Shown here piece after piece: positions 15,595 to 23,639 of a stretch of 25,953 bases of DNA. The stretch covers positions 1 to 25,953 of the forward strand of contig JAIXSW010000362.1 in assembly GCA_027484495.1 (NCBI GenBank), written 5' to 3'. The DNA comes from Gammaproteobacteria bacterium (GTDB lineage: Bacteria; Pseudomonadota; Gammaproteobacteria; Enterobacterales; Alteromonadaceae). How positions within the stretch are numbered: the first letter of the stretch is position 1; every line of letters begins with the position of its first letter. The notes beneath the pieces are model-generated. The model was not told the DNA's origin and did not search any database. It worked only from the letters and a program-made list of their open reading frames with translations. The position numbers and the translations under genes were made by a program.

Positions 15595-16272
15595 TTAACT
15601 GCGCGCGCCGAAAATGGCGGAGCCTAATCTTATCATAGTTGCCCCAAAAAGAACGGCTTGTTGCCAGTCATCTGACATGCCCATAGACAACTGATCTGCC
15701 TGTGGAAATTCTGCCTGCAGCATTGCTGAAAGTTGCTGCATCGCCGCAAAAGCCTGCTGATTGTCGCCATTCACCGCCGGAGCCGGGATCGCCATCAGTC
15801 CTATCAGCTGGATATTTGGCAGACTGGCTATTTGTCGGGCCAGCGGCAACAGGTCTTCCGGCAATATGCCGGACTTGCTGTCCTCGCGGCTGATATTCAC
15901 TTGCAGCAATACTTGCAGCGGGGCTTTGCCGGCCGGACGCTGGGCTGATAGCCGTTCGGCAATTTTCAACCGGTCAATGCTGTGCACCACATCGGCGTAG
16001 ACCGCGATATCACGGGTTTTATTCGACTGAATGGGGCCAATAAAATGCCAGCGGATCTGGGTTAAATCCGTCAGTTCCTGTGCTTTAGTCGCAAGTTCCT
16101 GCACATAGTTTTCACCAAACTGGCGTTGCCCCGCCTGATAGGCTTCACGTATGTCATTGACAGGCTTAGTTTTACTGACGGCGATTAACTGAGCAGTCGT
16201 GCCATCAGCTGGCTGAATTTCTGCAAGTGCCCTGTAGGCTGTCTGTAAGCGTTCTGCTATGGTGTTATGCAT
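15595..16272 (-). CDS. yggS: YggS, PLP homeostasis protein
   Basis: The product is 225 residues from ATG 16272 (MHNTIAERLQ), with AGG six bases upstream. An in-frame start at 16449 would add 59 residues lying antisense to pilT and unlike the family. YggS (COG0325, PLPBP) binds pyridoxal phosphate without catalysing a reaction and keeps vitamin B6 and amino-acid pools balanced. The PLP lysine is Lys34 in AVSKTKP. RQFGENYVQEL, HFIGPIQSNKT, SMGMSDDW and GATMIRLGSAIFG follow in the usual order. It heads the minus-strand run yggS-proC-yggT and is divergent from pilT across 43 bases. Confidence 0.95.
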   Translation of the reverse strand: MHNTIAERLQTAYRALAEIQPADGTTAQLIAVSKTKPVNDIREAYQAGQRQFGENYVQELATKAQELTDLTQIRWHFIGPIQSNKTRDIAVYADVVHSIDRLKIAERLSAQRPAGKAPLQVLLQVNISREDSKSGILPEDLLPLARQIASLPNIQLIGLMAIPAPAVNGDNQQAFAAMQQLSAMLQAEFPQADQLSMGMSDDWQQAVLFGATMIRLGSAIFGARS

Positions 16273-16315
16273 CAAAACCTGATTTGCCTCTTCACTGACA
16301 CAGGAGTATGTCGTC

Positions 16316-17368
16316 ATGGATATTACCGAATTACTGGCGTTCAGCGTACAGCACAAAGCGTCAGACTTGCACCTGTCGGCCGGTGTGCCGCCGCTGATCC
16401 GCGTGGATGGCGATGTACGTCGTTTGAACATTCCACCGCTGACGCACAAAGACGTGCATGCGCTGGTCTACGACATTATGACGGATAAGCAGCGCAAAGA
16501 ATACGAAGAGCGGCTGGAGTCAGATTTTTCCTTTGAAGTGCCGGGTCTGGCGCGGTTCCGGGTCAATGCCTTTGTGCAAAACCGTGGTGCTGCCGCCGTG
16601 TTCCGGACTATTCCGAGCGAAGTCTTGTCTTTGGATGATCTCGGCGCTCCGGATGTGTTTCGCACCATCGCTGAAAACCCGCGTGGACTGGTGCTGGTGA
16701 CCGGGCCGACCGGTTCCGGTAAATCGACCACGCTGGCGGCCATGGTGGATTACATCAATACGGGACGGCATGAGCACATTCTGACCATTGAAGATCCAAT
16801 CGAATTTGTCCACCACAACAAACTTTGTCTGGTCAACCAACGGGAAGTACACCGCGATACGTTGAGTTTCTCTAACGCTTTGCGCTCAGCGCTGCGGGAA
16901 GATCCGGACGTGATCCTGGTCGGTGAATTACGTGACCTGGAGACTATTCGCCTGGCGATGACCGCAGCTGAAACTGGTCATCTGGTGTTTGGTACTTTGC
17001 ACACCACCTCCGCGCCGAAAACGATTGACCGGATCATCGACGTGTTCCCTGGCGAGGAAAAAGCCATGGTGCGTTCGATGTTATCCGAATCACTGCGCGC
17101 AGTGATTTCGCAGACGCTGCTGAAAAAAATCGGTGGCGGTCGTATTGCGGCGCACGAGATCATGATCGGGGTGCCAGCCATCAGAAACCTGATCCGCGAA
17201 GATAAAATCGCCCAGATGTATTCGGTGATCCAGACTGGCGCTTCACATGGCATGCAGACAATGGATCAGTGCCTGCTCAATCTGGTGAACCGCGGCCTTA
17301 TCACCAAGCAGGACGCCTTAGCCAAAGCGCAGGATAAAAATGCCTTTGGTGCGATGGGCCGGATTTAA
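16316..17368 (+). CDS. pilT: PilT, type IV pilus retraction ATPase
   Basis: The product is 350 residues (usual 344-347). PilT is a hexameric ATPase that drives pilus disassembly and twitching motility at the inner membrane. The N-domain begins MDITELLAFSVQHKASDLHLS. Walker A GPTGSGKST is at 130-138, the Asp box TIEDPIEFVH at 157-166, Walker B DPDVILVGELRD at 196-207, and the His box GHLVFGTLHTTSA at 221-233. The C-terminal AIRNLIRE (288-295), required for retraction in known PilT, is intact. CAGGAG lies nine or ten bases before ATG 16316. pilU follows after 11 bases. Confidence 0.96.
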   Translation: MDITELLAFSVQHKASDLHLSAGVPPLIRVDGDVRRLNIPPLTHKDVHALVYDIMTDKQRKEYEERLESDFSFEVPGLARFRVNAFVQNRGAAAVFRTIPSEVLSLDDLGAPDVFRTIAENPRGLVLVTGPTGSGKSTTLAAMVDYINTGRHEHILTIEDPIEFVHHNKLCLVNQREVHRDTLSFSNALRSALREDPDVILVGELRDLETIRLAMTAAETGHLVFGTLHTTSAPKTIDRIIDVFPGEEKAMVRSMLSESLRAVISQTLLKKIGGGRIAAHEIMIGVPAIRNLIREDKIAQMYSVIQTGASHGMQTMDQCLLNLVNRGLITKQDALAKAQDKNAFGAMGRI

Positions 17369-17379
17369 CGGAGACAGTG

Positions 17380-18504
17380 ATGGAATTAATCAGACTGCTG
17401 CAAAAGATGGTCGATGCCAAAGCATCGGACATGTTTGTCACCGCCGGTATGCCGGTGGCGGCCAAAATCAATGGCGAGTTACTGCCGATTGAAGAAGTCC
17501 CGCTCAGTGCGGACGACGCGCTGGCGATTGTGCTGGCCTGCATGAACGACAAGCAGAAGAACGAATATCTGGCACATAAAGAATGTAACTTTGCCATTGC
17601 CAACGATGCCGGCCGGTTTCGGGTCTCCGCCTTTTTCCAGCGCGATCAGGCCGGCATGGTGGTGCGTCGTATTGTCACCAAAATTCCGGACGTTGATGAG
17701 CTCGGTTTGCCACCGATTTTGAAAGAGCTGATCATGTCAAAACGTGGTCTGCTGCTGTTTGTTGGTGGTACCGGTACCGGTAAATCTACCTCGCTGGCGG
17801 CTTTGATCGGTTATCGCAATAAAAATGCCCGCGGTCATATTCTGACCATCGAAGATCCAATTGAATTCGTGCACGACCATGCCAAGAGTCTGATCACTCA
17901 GCGTGAGGTTGGCATCGATACCGAGTCTTTTGAAGCAGCGCTGAAAAGCTCGTTGCGTCAGGCGCCGGACGTCATTCTGATTGGTGAGATCCGCAGCCAG
18001 GATACGATGGAATATGCACTGAGCTTTGCTGAAACCGGTCATTTGTGTATCGCTACACTTCACGCCAACAACGCCAACCAGGCGATTGACCGCATCTTGC
18101 ACCTGGTGCCGAAAGAAAAACACGCCAAGCTGATGTTTGACCTGGCGCTGAATTTACGTGGCATCGTCGCGCAGCAACTGATTGCAACTGCTGATGGCTC
18201 AAAACGGATGGCGGCGATTGAGGTACTGACCAATTCACCGCTGGTGGCTGACCTTATCAAAAAAGGTCAGATTGATGAGATTAAAGCGGTGATGGCGAAA
18301 TCGCGTGAGCTGGGTATGCAGACCTTTGACCAGGCGCTGTATGACCTGTATCAACGCAATCAAATCAGTTATGCCGATGCACTGCACCATGCCGATTCGC
18401 CGAATGACTTACGCCTGATGATTAAACTGCGCAACAACGAAACCGCTGGCGCCGGCTTTTTGGCGAATGTCACCGTGGATGGTCTGGAAAAAAACGATCG
18501 CTAA
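17380..18504 (+). CDS. pilU: PilU, accessory pilus retraction ATPase
   Basis: The product is 374 residues from ATG 17380, which lies six bases after GGAG; the GTG one codon earlier is only three bases from it. PilU is a PilT paralogue that supports forceful retraction together with PilT. Walker A VGGTGTGKST is at 128-137, the Asp box TIEDPIEFVHD follows, Walker B is APDVILIGEIRS, and the His box GHLCIATLHANNANQAIDRIL is as in PilU. The C-terminal AIRNLIRE of PilT is replaced by NSPLVADLIKKGQIDEIK, which together with the longer tail separates PilU from PilT. A palindromic terminator follows 18 bases after the stop. Confidence 0.95.
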   Translation: MELIRLLQKMVDAKASDMFVTAGMPVAAKINGELLPIEEVPLSADDALAIVLACMNDKQKNEYLAHKECNFAIANDAGRFRVSAFFQRDQAGMVVRRIVTKIPDVDELGLPPILKELIMSKRGLLLFVGGTGTGKSTSLAALIGYRNKNARGHILTIEDPIEFVHDHAKSLITQREVGIDTESFEAALKSSLRQAPDVILIGEIRSQDTMEYALSFAETGHLCIATLHANNANQAIDRILHLVPKEKHAKLMFDLALNLRGIVAQQLIATADGSKRMAAIEVLTNSPLVADLIKKGQIDEIKAVMAKSRELGMQTFDQALYDLYQRNQISYADALHHADSPNDLRLMIKLRNNETAGAGFLANVTVDGLEKNDR

Positions 18505-18522
18505 GTCATCGGTAATCAACAG

Positions 18523-18550
18523 AAAAAACGCGGCCTAGGCCGCGTTTTTT
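18523..18550. terminator. bidirectional terminator between pilU and the DUF1653 gene
   Basis: All 28 bases form a perfect palindrome: six A, then CGCGGC, a central CTAG as loop, GCCGCG, then six T. It therefore gives a GC-rich stem with a T-run on both strands and serves both convergent transcripts. It starts 18 bases after the pilU stop and ends two bases from the DUF1653 stop. Confidence 0.93.
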
Positions 18551-18552
18551 AC

Positions 18553-18843
18553 TCAGGTGACTGCCAAACCCGGCCAGAGGTGTTCACTGTCCAGCGCGGC
18601 TGGCAATGCCAGACCCGCTGGCGATTCAGTGCCAACAAAACTAAACCGGGCGACCGGTTCGCCGTCAATACTGACATTCTCGCAGAACATCGGCAGCGGT
18701 CGCACCCACAGGCCAAAATCGCCGTACAAGGCGCGATACAAAGCATAAGGCGCGTCTTCTTCACTGTGATGAACCACAGCCAGAAGCTGGTAATACCGGC
18801 CTTTGTAATGCCGGTAAAACCCGGGGCAGGGCCAATCAGCCAT
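18553..18843 (-). CDS. DUF1653 family protein
   Basis: The product is 96 residues from ATG 18843 (MADWPCPGFYRHYKGRYYQLL), overlapping the ruvX end by eight bases. A TTG at 18855 lies seven bases after GGAG and would add only four residues, so the start is uncertain within that range. The family pattern is clear: PGFYRHYKGRYYQLLAVVHHS, then APYALYRALYGDFGLWVRP, then PMFCENVSIDGEPVARF. DUF1653 proteins are small WG-rich proteins of unknown function that occur widely in bacteria. Here it is the last gene of the rsmE run and probably depends on ruvX translation. Confidence 0.87.
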   Translation of the reverse strand: MADWPCPGFYRHYKGRYYQLLAVVHHSEEDAPYALYRALYGDFGLWVRPLPMFCENVSIDGEPVARFSFVGTESPAGLALPAALDSEHLWPGLAVT

Positions 18844-19252
18844 GTTGTTGCTCAAACCAGCTCTCCAGAATTAACTTGGCGGAGAAACAATCGACAGCAT
18901 CCTTGCTGAGCTTTTTAAATCCGCCTTGCGAAAACAACTCAGCCCGAGATTCGACAGTGGTCAGGCGTTCATCGTGCGCCTGCACTTTGACACCAAAACG
19001 ACCATGTAGGCGATTGATAAACTTATGCACCCGCGCAGTAAAAGGTTGCTCGGTGCCATCCATATTCAGCGGCAGCCCGACCACGACGAGCTCTGGCTGC
19101 CATTCTTTTAACAGCGCTTCAATCTGGTTCCAGTCCGGTGTGCCGTCGACTGCTTTTAGTGCTTTTAACGTGCTGGCGGTGCCGGTTAGCCGTTGGCCAA
19201 CCGCCACGCCAATGCTTTTAAGGCCATAGTCAAAGGCCAGAATACAACTCAT
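18836..19252 (-). CDS. ruvX: RuvX/YqgF, putative Holliday junction resolvase (16S rRNA processing)
   Basis: The product is 138 residues, the family length. YqgF has an RNase H-like fold and acts in pre-16S rRNA 5'-end maturation; it is also called RuvX. AFDYGLKSIGVAVG at 6-19 carries the first catalytic aspartate (Asp8), VVVGLPLNMDGTEQP is at 56-70, AHDERLTTVESRAEL at 92-106, and KDAVDCFSAKLILE at 117-130 carries a further acidic residue. AGGA lies six bases before ATG 19252. It follows yqgE by 27 bases, the normal yqgE-yqgF order. Confidence 0.95.
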   Translation of the reverse strand: MSCILAFDYGLKSIGVAVGQRLTGTASTLKALKAVDGTPDWNQIEALLKEWQPELVVVGLPLNMDGTEQPFTARVHKFINRLHGRFGVKVQAHDERLTTVESRAELFSQGGFKKLSKDAVDCFSAKLILESWFEQQHG

Positions 19253-19279
19253 CTGTGTTCCTGTTCGTCTGGCCTGAGG

Positions 19280-19837
19280 TCAGGCATGCCCGGCTTGTGG
19301 GCTTAACTGCCAGCTCTGGATCCCCAGTTTGGCGGTCGCGCCTTGCCATTTTTCGCCATGCGGCAAATCAAAAATAATCCGGTTGTCGGCGGGGATCACC
19401 AACCAGCTGTTGTCGGCTAATTCCTGCTCCAGCTGACCCGGACTCCAGCCGGCATAACCGAGCGCCAGAATAAATTTGTCAGGCGCCGCTTCGGTGGTAA
19501 GTTGCTCCAGAATGTCTTTTGACGTGGTGATCATCAAATCCTGGTTCAGTTGCATGCTGCTATTAAAGCCAGCTTTTGGCGTATGTAGTACAAAACCTCG
19601 GTCATTTTGCACCGGTCCACCAGCGCAGATCTTCATTTTGGCCGCGTCAGAACCGCCGTCAAACTCGATCTCCAGTTGTTCCAATAGATTGGCAACATCG
19701 ACCGACAGGGGATGATTGATGACGATTCCCATGGCGCCGTCGGCATTATGTTCGCAGATATAGGTCACGCTTCGACCAAATAAAGGGTCATCCAAACTGG
19801 GCATTGCAATCAGTAAGTGGTTTTGTAAACTTTCCAC
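19280..19837 (-). CDS. yqgE: YqgE/AlgH family protein (DUF179)
   Basis: The product is 185 residues from GTG 19837, preceded by GAGGAG with six bases spacing; longer in-frame starts run back into gshB. The N-terminus VESLQNHLLIAMPSLDDPLF and the motifs GAMGIVINHPL, CAGGPVQNDRGFVLHT and ILALGYAGWSPGQLEQEL are those of DUF179 (AlgH/YqgE). The exact function of the family is not settled. The ribosome site sits over the gshB stop codon, so translation is probably coupled to gshB. Confidence 0.94.
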   Translation of the reverse strand: MESLQNHLLIAMPSLDDPLFGRSVTYICEHNADGAMGIVINHPLSVDVANLLEQLEIEFDGGSDAAKMKICAGGPVQNDRGFVLHTPKAGFNSSMQLNQDLMITTSKDILEQLTTEAAPDKFILALGYAGWSPGQLEQELADNSWLVIPADNRIIFDLPHGEKWQGATAKLGIQSWQLSPQAGHA

Positions 19838-19843
19838 GGCGAA

Positions 19844-19849
19844 CTCCTC
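19844..19849 (-). promoter_or_regulatory. ribosome binding site deciding the yqgE GTG start
   Basis: GAGGAG on the minus strand lies six bases before GTG 19837 and overlaps the gshB stop codon (19848-19850). This supports the GTG over longer in-frame starts. Confidence 0.75.
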
Positions 19850-20804
19850 AGGCTTTTTTAGCCTGTAATAACAGTTCAATCTGATCAAACAACATGCCGG
19901 TAACTGAGACCGGAAACGCAGCCTCAATTTCGCGGATGCAGGTTGGGCTTGTGACATTAATTTCGGTCAGTTTGTCACCGATAATATCCAGACCGACAAA
20001 AATCAACCCTTTGGCTTTCAGTGTTGGGCCTACAGCACGGGCAATGGCCCAGTCACTTTCGGTCAGAGGACGCGCTTCGCCGCGGCCGCCGGCGGCAAGA
20101 TTGCCACGGGTTTCGCCGCTGGCCGGGATCCGCGCCAGACAATAAGGCACCGGTTCGCCGTTTACCACTAACACGCGTTTATCGCCGTCAACAATTTCTG
20201 GGATAAAACGCTGCGCCATGGCGTACATAGTGCCGTGCGCGGTTAATGTCTCCAGTATGACACTGACATTTGGATCTTGCGGTTTTAAACGGAAAATAGA
20301 TGCGCCGCCCATACCATCCAGCGGTTTTAAGATCACATCGCCTTCGGCCTGATAAAAGGCTTTTAACCGGGCGGCATCACGACTGACCAGTGTTTTCGGC
20401 GTATGCTGCGCAAACCAGCTGGTGTACAACTTTTCATTGGCATCCCGCAGACTCTGCGGTTTGTTCACAATCAGCGTGCCGGCATCTTCTGCCCGTTCCA
20501 GGATATAAGTCGCGTAGATAAACTCGGTATCAAACGGCGGATCTTTGCGCATCAGGATCACGTCGAGATCGCCCAAAGCAATATCTTGTTCCCCCTGAAA
20601 CTCATACCAGCGTGCCGGATTTTGTTCGACGCTCAGCAAGCGGGTGCGGGCGCGGGCCTGACCTTCTAACAGGTATAAGTCGGCCATTTCCATATAATGC
20701 AATTGATAACCGCGGCTCTGCGCCTGCAGTAACATGGCGAAACTGGAATCTTTTTTGATATTGATGGCGCTGATAGGGTCCATCACGATGCCGAGTTTGA
20801 TCAA
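19848..20804 (-). CDS. gshB: GshB, glutathione synthetase
   Basis: The product is 318 residues (E. coli 316). GshB joins gamma-glutamylcysteine and glycine with ATP. The N-terminus IKLGIVMDPISAINIKKDSS is typical; MRKDPPFDTEFIYAT is near 90-105, the ATP-grasp loop LKPLDGMGGASIFRL near 155-170, and the Mg-site region VGLDIIGDKLTEINVTSPTC near 275-290. The start is TTG 20804, with AAGGAG seven bases upstream and no ATG that would keep the conserved N-terminus. It lies 15 bases after rsmE. Confidence 0.95.
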   Translation of the reverse strand: MIKLGIVMDPISAINIKKDSSFAMLLQAQSRGYQLHYMEMADLYLLEGQARARTRLLSVEQNPARWYEFQGEQDIALGDLDVILMRKDPPFDTEFIYATYILERAEDAGTLIVNKPQSLRDANEKLYTSWFAQHTPKTLVSRDAARLKAFYQAEGDVILKPLDGMGGASIFRLKPQDPNVSVILETLTAHGTMYAMAQRFIPEIVDGDKRVLVVNGEPVPYCLARIPASGETRGNLAAGGRGEARPLTESDWAIARAVGPTLKAKGLIFVGLDIIGDKLTEINVTSPTCIREIEAAFPVSVTGMLFDQIELLLQAKKA

Positions 20805-20811
20805 CAGCTTA

Positions 20812-20817
20812 CTCCTT
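20812..20817 (-). promoter_or_regulatory. ribosome binding site deciding the gshB TTG start
   Basis: AAGGAG on the minus strand sits seven bases before TTG 20804, in the 15-base gap after rsmE. A full-strength site in front of a weak start codon supports the TTG. Confidence 0.75.
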
Positions 20818-20819
20818 AA

Positions 20820-21548
20820 TCAGGCGAGATCGCCCAGTTGTAATTGCAATGCAGCAATGGCGGTCAGTGCAGCAGTTTCGGTGCGCAGCACCCGTGGACC
20901 GAGCCGTACCGGCTGAAAACCGGCTAAAGTCGTTGCGGCCACTTCACGGTCGCTGAAGCCGCCTTCCGGACCTATCACTAATCTGAGGCGGTCCGTTGGT
21001 GCTAATTGCTTAATGGTGGCGTTGGTCCAAGGATCCAAGGTCAGTTTCAGACAATTGTCCGCCTGACCGAGCCATTTTTCCAGTGTGACGGGCGTATGCA
21101 CCGGCGGCACCACAGAGCGACCACTTTGCTCACAGGCGCTGACGACAATTTTTTGCCACTGTTCACGTTTTTTCTCCAAACGTTCGCCGTCAAGTTTGAC
21201 ACCACAGCGTTCGGTAAACAGCGGCGTAATTTCACTGACGCCAAGCTCCACCGCTTTTTGGATGGCAAAATCCATCCGATCGCCACGGGAGATGCCCTGA
21301 CCCAAGTGCAATTGCAGCGGTGATTCGACCGGATTCTCGTTTGAGCTCTGGATATCAACAACCAGCTGTTTTTTGCCAACTTCAACAATGACGGCGGCGT
21401 AATTATTGCCATCACCATTAAACAGCTCGAGCGCTTCGCCGGCTTGCATCCGCAAGACTTTACCGGCGTGATTGGCGGCATCTTCACAGAGCGCCACAGA
21501 TTGTCCCGGTGTTAACGGGCCGGGCTGATATAAACGTATTGTTCGCAT
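20820..21548 (-). CDS. rsmE: RsmE, 16S rRNA m3U1498 methyltransferase
   Basis: The product is 242 residues from ATG 21548 (MRTIRLYQPG), the family length; the longer in-frame start at 21614 runs across the divergent promoter region. RsmE methylates U1498 of 16S rRNA with S-adenosylmethionine. An N-terminal PUA-like part at about 1-70 (HAGKVLRMQAGEALELFNGDG) precedes the SPOUT knot, with the signatures VIGPEGGFSDREV (191-203) and RLGPRVLRTETAALTAI (215-231). It heads the rsmE-gshB-yqgE-ruvX-DUF1653 run and is divergent from the ABC transporter genes. Confidence 0.95.
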   Translation of the reverse strand: MRTIRLYQPGPLTPGQSVALCEDAANHAGKVLRMQAGEALELFNGDGNNYAAVIVEVGKKQLVVDIQSSNENPVESPLQLHLGQGISRGDRMDFAIQKAVELGVSEITPLFTERCGVKLDGERLEKKREQWQKIVVSACEQSGRSVVPPVHTPVTLEKWLGQADNCLKLTLDPWTNATIKQLAPTDRLRLVIGPEGGFSDREVAATTLAGFQPVRLGPRVLRTETAALTAIAALQLQLGDLA

Positions 21549-21572
21549 GAGGCCTGATTCAGCAGCAGAAAA

Positions 21573-21605
21573 ACTGCTATGGTAGCAGTCCCTTGACGCT
21601 AAGGG
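21573..21605. repeat. two inverted repeats in the rsmE/ABC divergent gap
   Basis: ACTGCTA (21573-21579) and TAGCAGT (21583-21589) form a 7-base dyad with a 3-base gap. It is followed directly by CCCTT (21590-21594) and AAGGG (21601-21605) with a 6-base gap. Both lie within the 78-base region between two divergent genes, where operators are expected. No regulator is identified. Confidence 0.45.
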
Positions 21606-21626
21606 TACCTCCAAAGGAGTCTTGGT

Positions 21627-22553
21627 ATGGACGTAGAAAACGTCTCAACGACGGCGCCGGCAGTATTGGCCGTGTCGCAACTGTGTAAAAGTTATGGCGC
21701 GCTGAAAGCGGTAAATAACCTCAGTTTCAGCGTGCGGGCCGGCCAGTGCTTTGGTTTACTTGGCCCTAACGGTGCCGGCAAAACCACGACGCTGGAAATG
21801 CTCGAAGGCATTATCAAACCAGACAGTGGCCAGATTTTTTACCACGGTGAAGTGGCCGGGCGGCAGCATTTTCAGCAACTTGGGGTGCAGTTCCAGCAAA
21901 CCGCGTTACAGGATTTTCTCACTGTCGAAGAAACATTGCGGATGTTCGCGGCATTTTATCCAGAGCCGGCGGATATTCAGGAGCTTATCAGGCTCTGTGA
22001 TCTGACTGACTTTTTAACGCAAGACCATAAAAAATTATCCGGTGGGCAACGTCAGCGGTTGTTGCTGGCGCTCGCGCTGGTCAATCAGCCGCAGATTTTG
22101 TTTCTGGATGAACCGACCACCGGGCTGGACCCGCATGCCCGGCGCAACTTCTGGGCGCTGATCCAGCAAATCAAGCAGCAAGGCCGGACCATTATTCTGA
22201 CCACCCATTACATGGATGAAGCTGAGCAGCTCTGTGACGACCTGATCATCGTCGATAAAGGCCAAATCATCGCGCAAGGCTCGCCGCAGGCGCTGCTGCG
22301 TCAGCATTTTGAAGGCGCTTTGTTGCAACTGCCGGACCCCGGGTTTATTCCGGCATTGCCAGAGCGTCATCATGCCTCTATTCAGGGCGGTCAGCTCTGT
22401 ATTCAGACGCCGGACGTGCAGCAGAGCATTCAGGCGTTGCTGCAGCAGCAAGTGCCGCTACAAGGGTTATTGGTGAAATCGGCGACGCTGGACGATTTAT
22501 TCCTCAAACTGACCGGCCATGCCTTGAGCGGTGCCACCACGGAGGCTGAGTGA
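21627..22553 (+). CDS. ABC transporter ATP-binding protein (ABC-2 exporter type)
   Basis: The product is 308 residues. Walker A GPNGAGKTT is at 46-54, the Q-loop is near 90, the signature KLSGGQRQR is at 136-144, Walker B ILFLDEPTTGLDP at 157-169, and the H-loop TTHYMDEAEQLCD follows. The extended C-terminal 80 residues are as in the drug, antibiotic and polysaccharide exporter subfamily (CcmA type). AAGGAG lies before ATG 21627. It is followed by the permease with a one-base overlap. The substrate cannot be read. Confidence 0.93.
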   Translation: MDVENVSTTAPAVLAVSQLCKSYGALKAVNNLSFSVRAGQCFGLLGPNGAGKTTTLEMLEGIIKPDSGQIFYHGEVAGRQHFQQLGVQFQQTALQDFLTVEETLRMFAAFYPEPADIQELIRLCDLTDFLTQDHKKLSGGQRQRLLLALALVNQPQILFLDEPTTGLDPHARRNFWALIQQIKQQGRTIILTTHYMDEAEQLCDDLIIVDKGQIIAQGSPQALLRQHFEGALLQLPDPGFIPALPERHHASIQGGQLCIQTPDVQQSIQALLQQQVPLQGLLVKSATLDDLFLKLTGHALSGATTEAE

Positions 22554-23575
22554 TGTTTAGTTTCAGACGTTTTATCGCGGTGCTCAAAGCGCGCAATCTC
22601 GAGTTTTGGCGTGACCGGGCGGCGCTTGGCTGGAATTTACTGTTCCCGTTTTTACTGGTTGCTGGTTTTGCTTTTGTTTTTTCCGGTGAACCCAAAGCAG
22701 AATACAAAGTGGGCGTGTTACAGCAAAGTACCGAACTGGATACGACGCAACATCCGCTGTTAACCACGCGTTTTGTCGAATTTGTGCCTTATCAGGCCGA
22801 GGCTTTGGCCAGACAACGGCTGGCCCACCATCAGATTGATCTGGTGCTTGATTTGGCGGCAAATCGCTATGTAGTGAATCCTGATTCAGCGAAGGGCTAT
22901 CTGGTGGAAAAAATTCTGTTGCAGCAATGGCCAGGCGCCACCCGAGAGGAAGTGACCGGGCAGGCGATCCGCTATGTCGATTTTGTGTTGCCCGGTATTT
23001 TGGGCATGAACATGATGTTTTCCTGCTTGTTTGGCGTCGGTTATGTGCTGGTGCGCTACCGAAAAAATTCGGTGCTTAAACGCCTGCAGGCCACGCCTTT
23101 AACTGCGCTGGAGTTTGTCGGCGCGCAGGTGGTCTCGCGTCTTGCCATAGTGCTGGCGATTGCCGGTGTGGTGTTTGTCAGCTGTCAGCAGCTGTTTGGT
23201 TTGATGATGCTGGGTAGTTATGCGCTGTTACTGCTGGTGGCGGCTTTGGGGGCATTGTCGATGATCGCGCTGGCGCTGTTGATTGCGAGCCGGCTGCAAA
23301 GCGAAGAGCTGACCGGCGGTTTGCTGAATATGACCAGCTGGCCGATGATGATTTTGTCCGGCGTTTGGTTCAGCCTCGAAGGCGCACCGGAAGCGGTGCA
23401 ATGGTTTGCCCAGTTATTCCCGCTGACGCATTTGGTCAGTGCTGCGCGGGCTGTGATGCTCGATGGTGCCGGTTTTGCTGATGTCAGTGTGCAACTTGGC
23501 GTGATGGCTGCGATGAGCCTGGTATTTTTAGCCGCAGCGGCCGCTTTGTTTCGCTGGGCTGGTGACGGGCGTTAG
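22553..23575 (+). CDS. ABC-2 type transporter permease
   Basis: The product is 340 residues from ATG 22553, whose first base is the last base of the ATPase stop (TGATG); a GTG one codon earlier is also possible. GGAG lies eight bases before the ATG. One membrane helix at about 25-43 (LGWNLLFPFLLVAGFAFVF) is followed by a soluble region to about 145, probably outside the membrane. Further helices then run to the end: PGILGMNMMFSCLFG, RLAIVLAIAGVVFVS, LLLLVAALGALSMIALALL and others. This is the ABC-2 permease layout. With the ATPase it forms one exporter. A hairpin terminator follows after 22 bases. Confidence 0.92.
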   Translation: MFSFRRFIAVLKARNLEFWRDRAALGWNLLFPFLLVAGFAFVFSGEPKAEYKVGVLQQSTELDTTQHPLLTTRFVEFVPYQAEALARQRLAHHQIDLVLDLAANRYVVNPDSAKGYLVEKILLQQWPGATREEVTGQAIRYVDFVLPGILGMNMMFSCLFGVGYVLVRYRKNSVLKRLQATPLTALEFVGAQVVSRLAIVLAIAGVVFVSCQQLFGLMMLGSYALLLLVAALGALSMIALALLIASRLQSEELTGGLLNMTSWPMMILSGVWFSLEGAPEAVQWFAQLFPLTHLVSAARAVMLDGAGFADVSVQLGVMAAMSLVFLAAAAALFRWAGDGR

Positions 23576-23597
23576 GCCGTTGTGAGCAAATGCATGA

Positions 23598-23632
23598 AAC
23601 GCCTGAAAAGCCCCCTTGGCTCCTCAGGCGTT
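23598..23632 (+). terminator. terminator after the ABC permease
   Basis: AACGCCTGA (23598-23606) and TCAGGCGTT (23624-23632) form a perfect 9-base-pair stem with a 17-base loop, followed by GTTTTGATT on the plus strand. It lies in the 64-base gap between convergent genes and may also slow the opposing abgT transcript, though no T-run is present there. Confidence 0.75.
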
Positions 23633-23639
23633 GTTTTGA

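Noticed and set aside
16273..16449. 59-residue N-terminal extension of yggS
   Set aside because: It is antisense to the pilT start, unlike the YggS family, and a ribosome site precedes ATG 16272.
22035..22451. 138-codon minus-strand open frame
   Set aside because: It is antisense to the ABC ATPase core, Gln/Leu-rich and without a ribosome site or domain.
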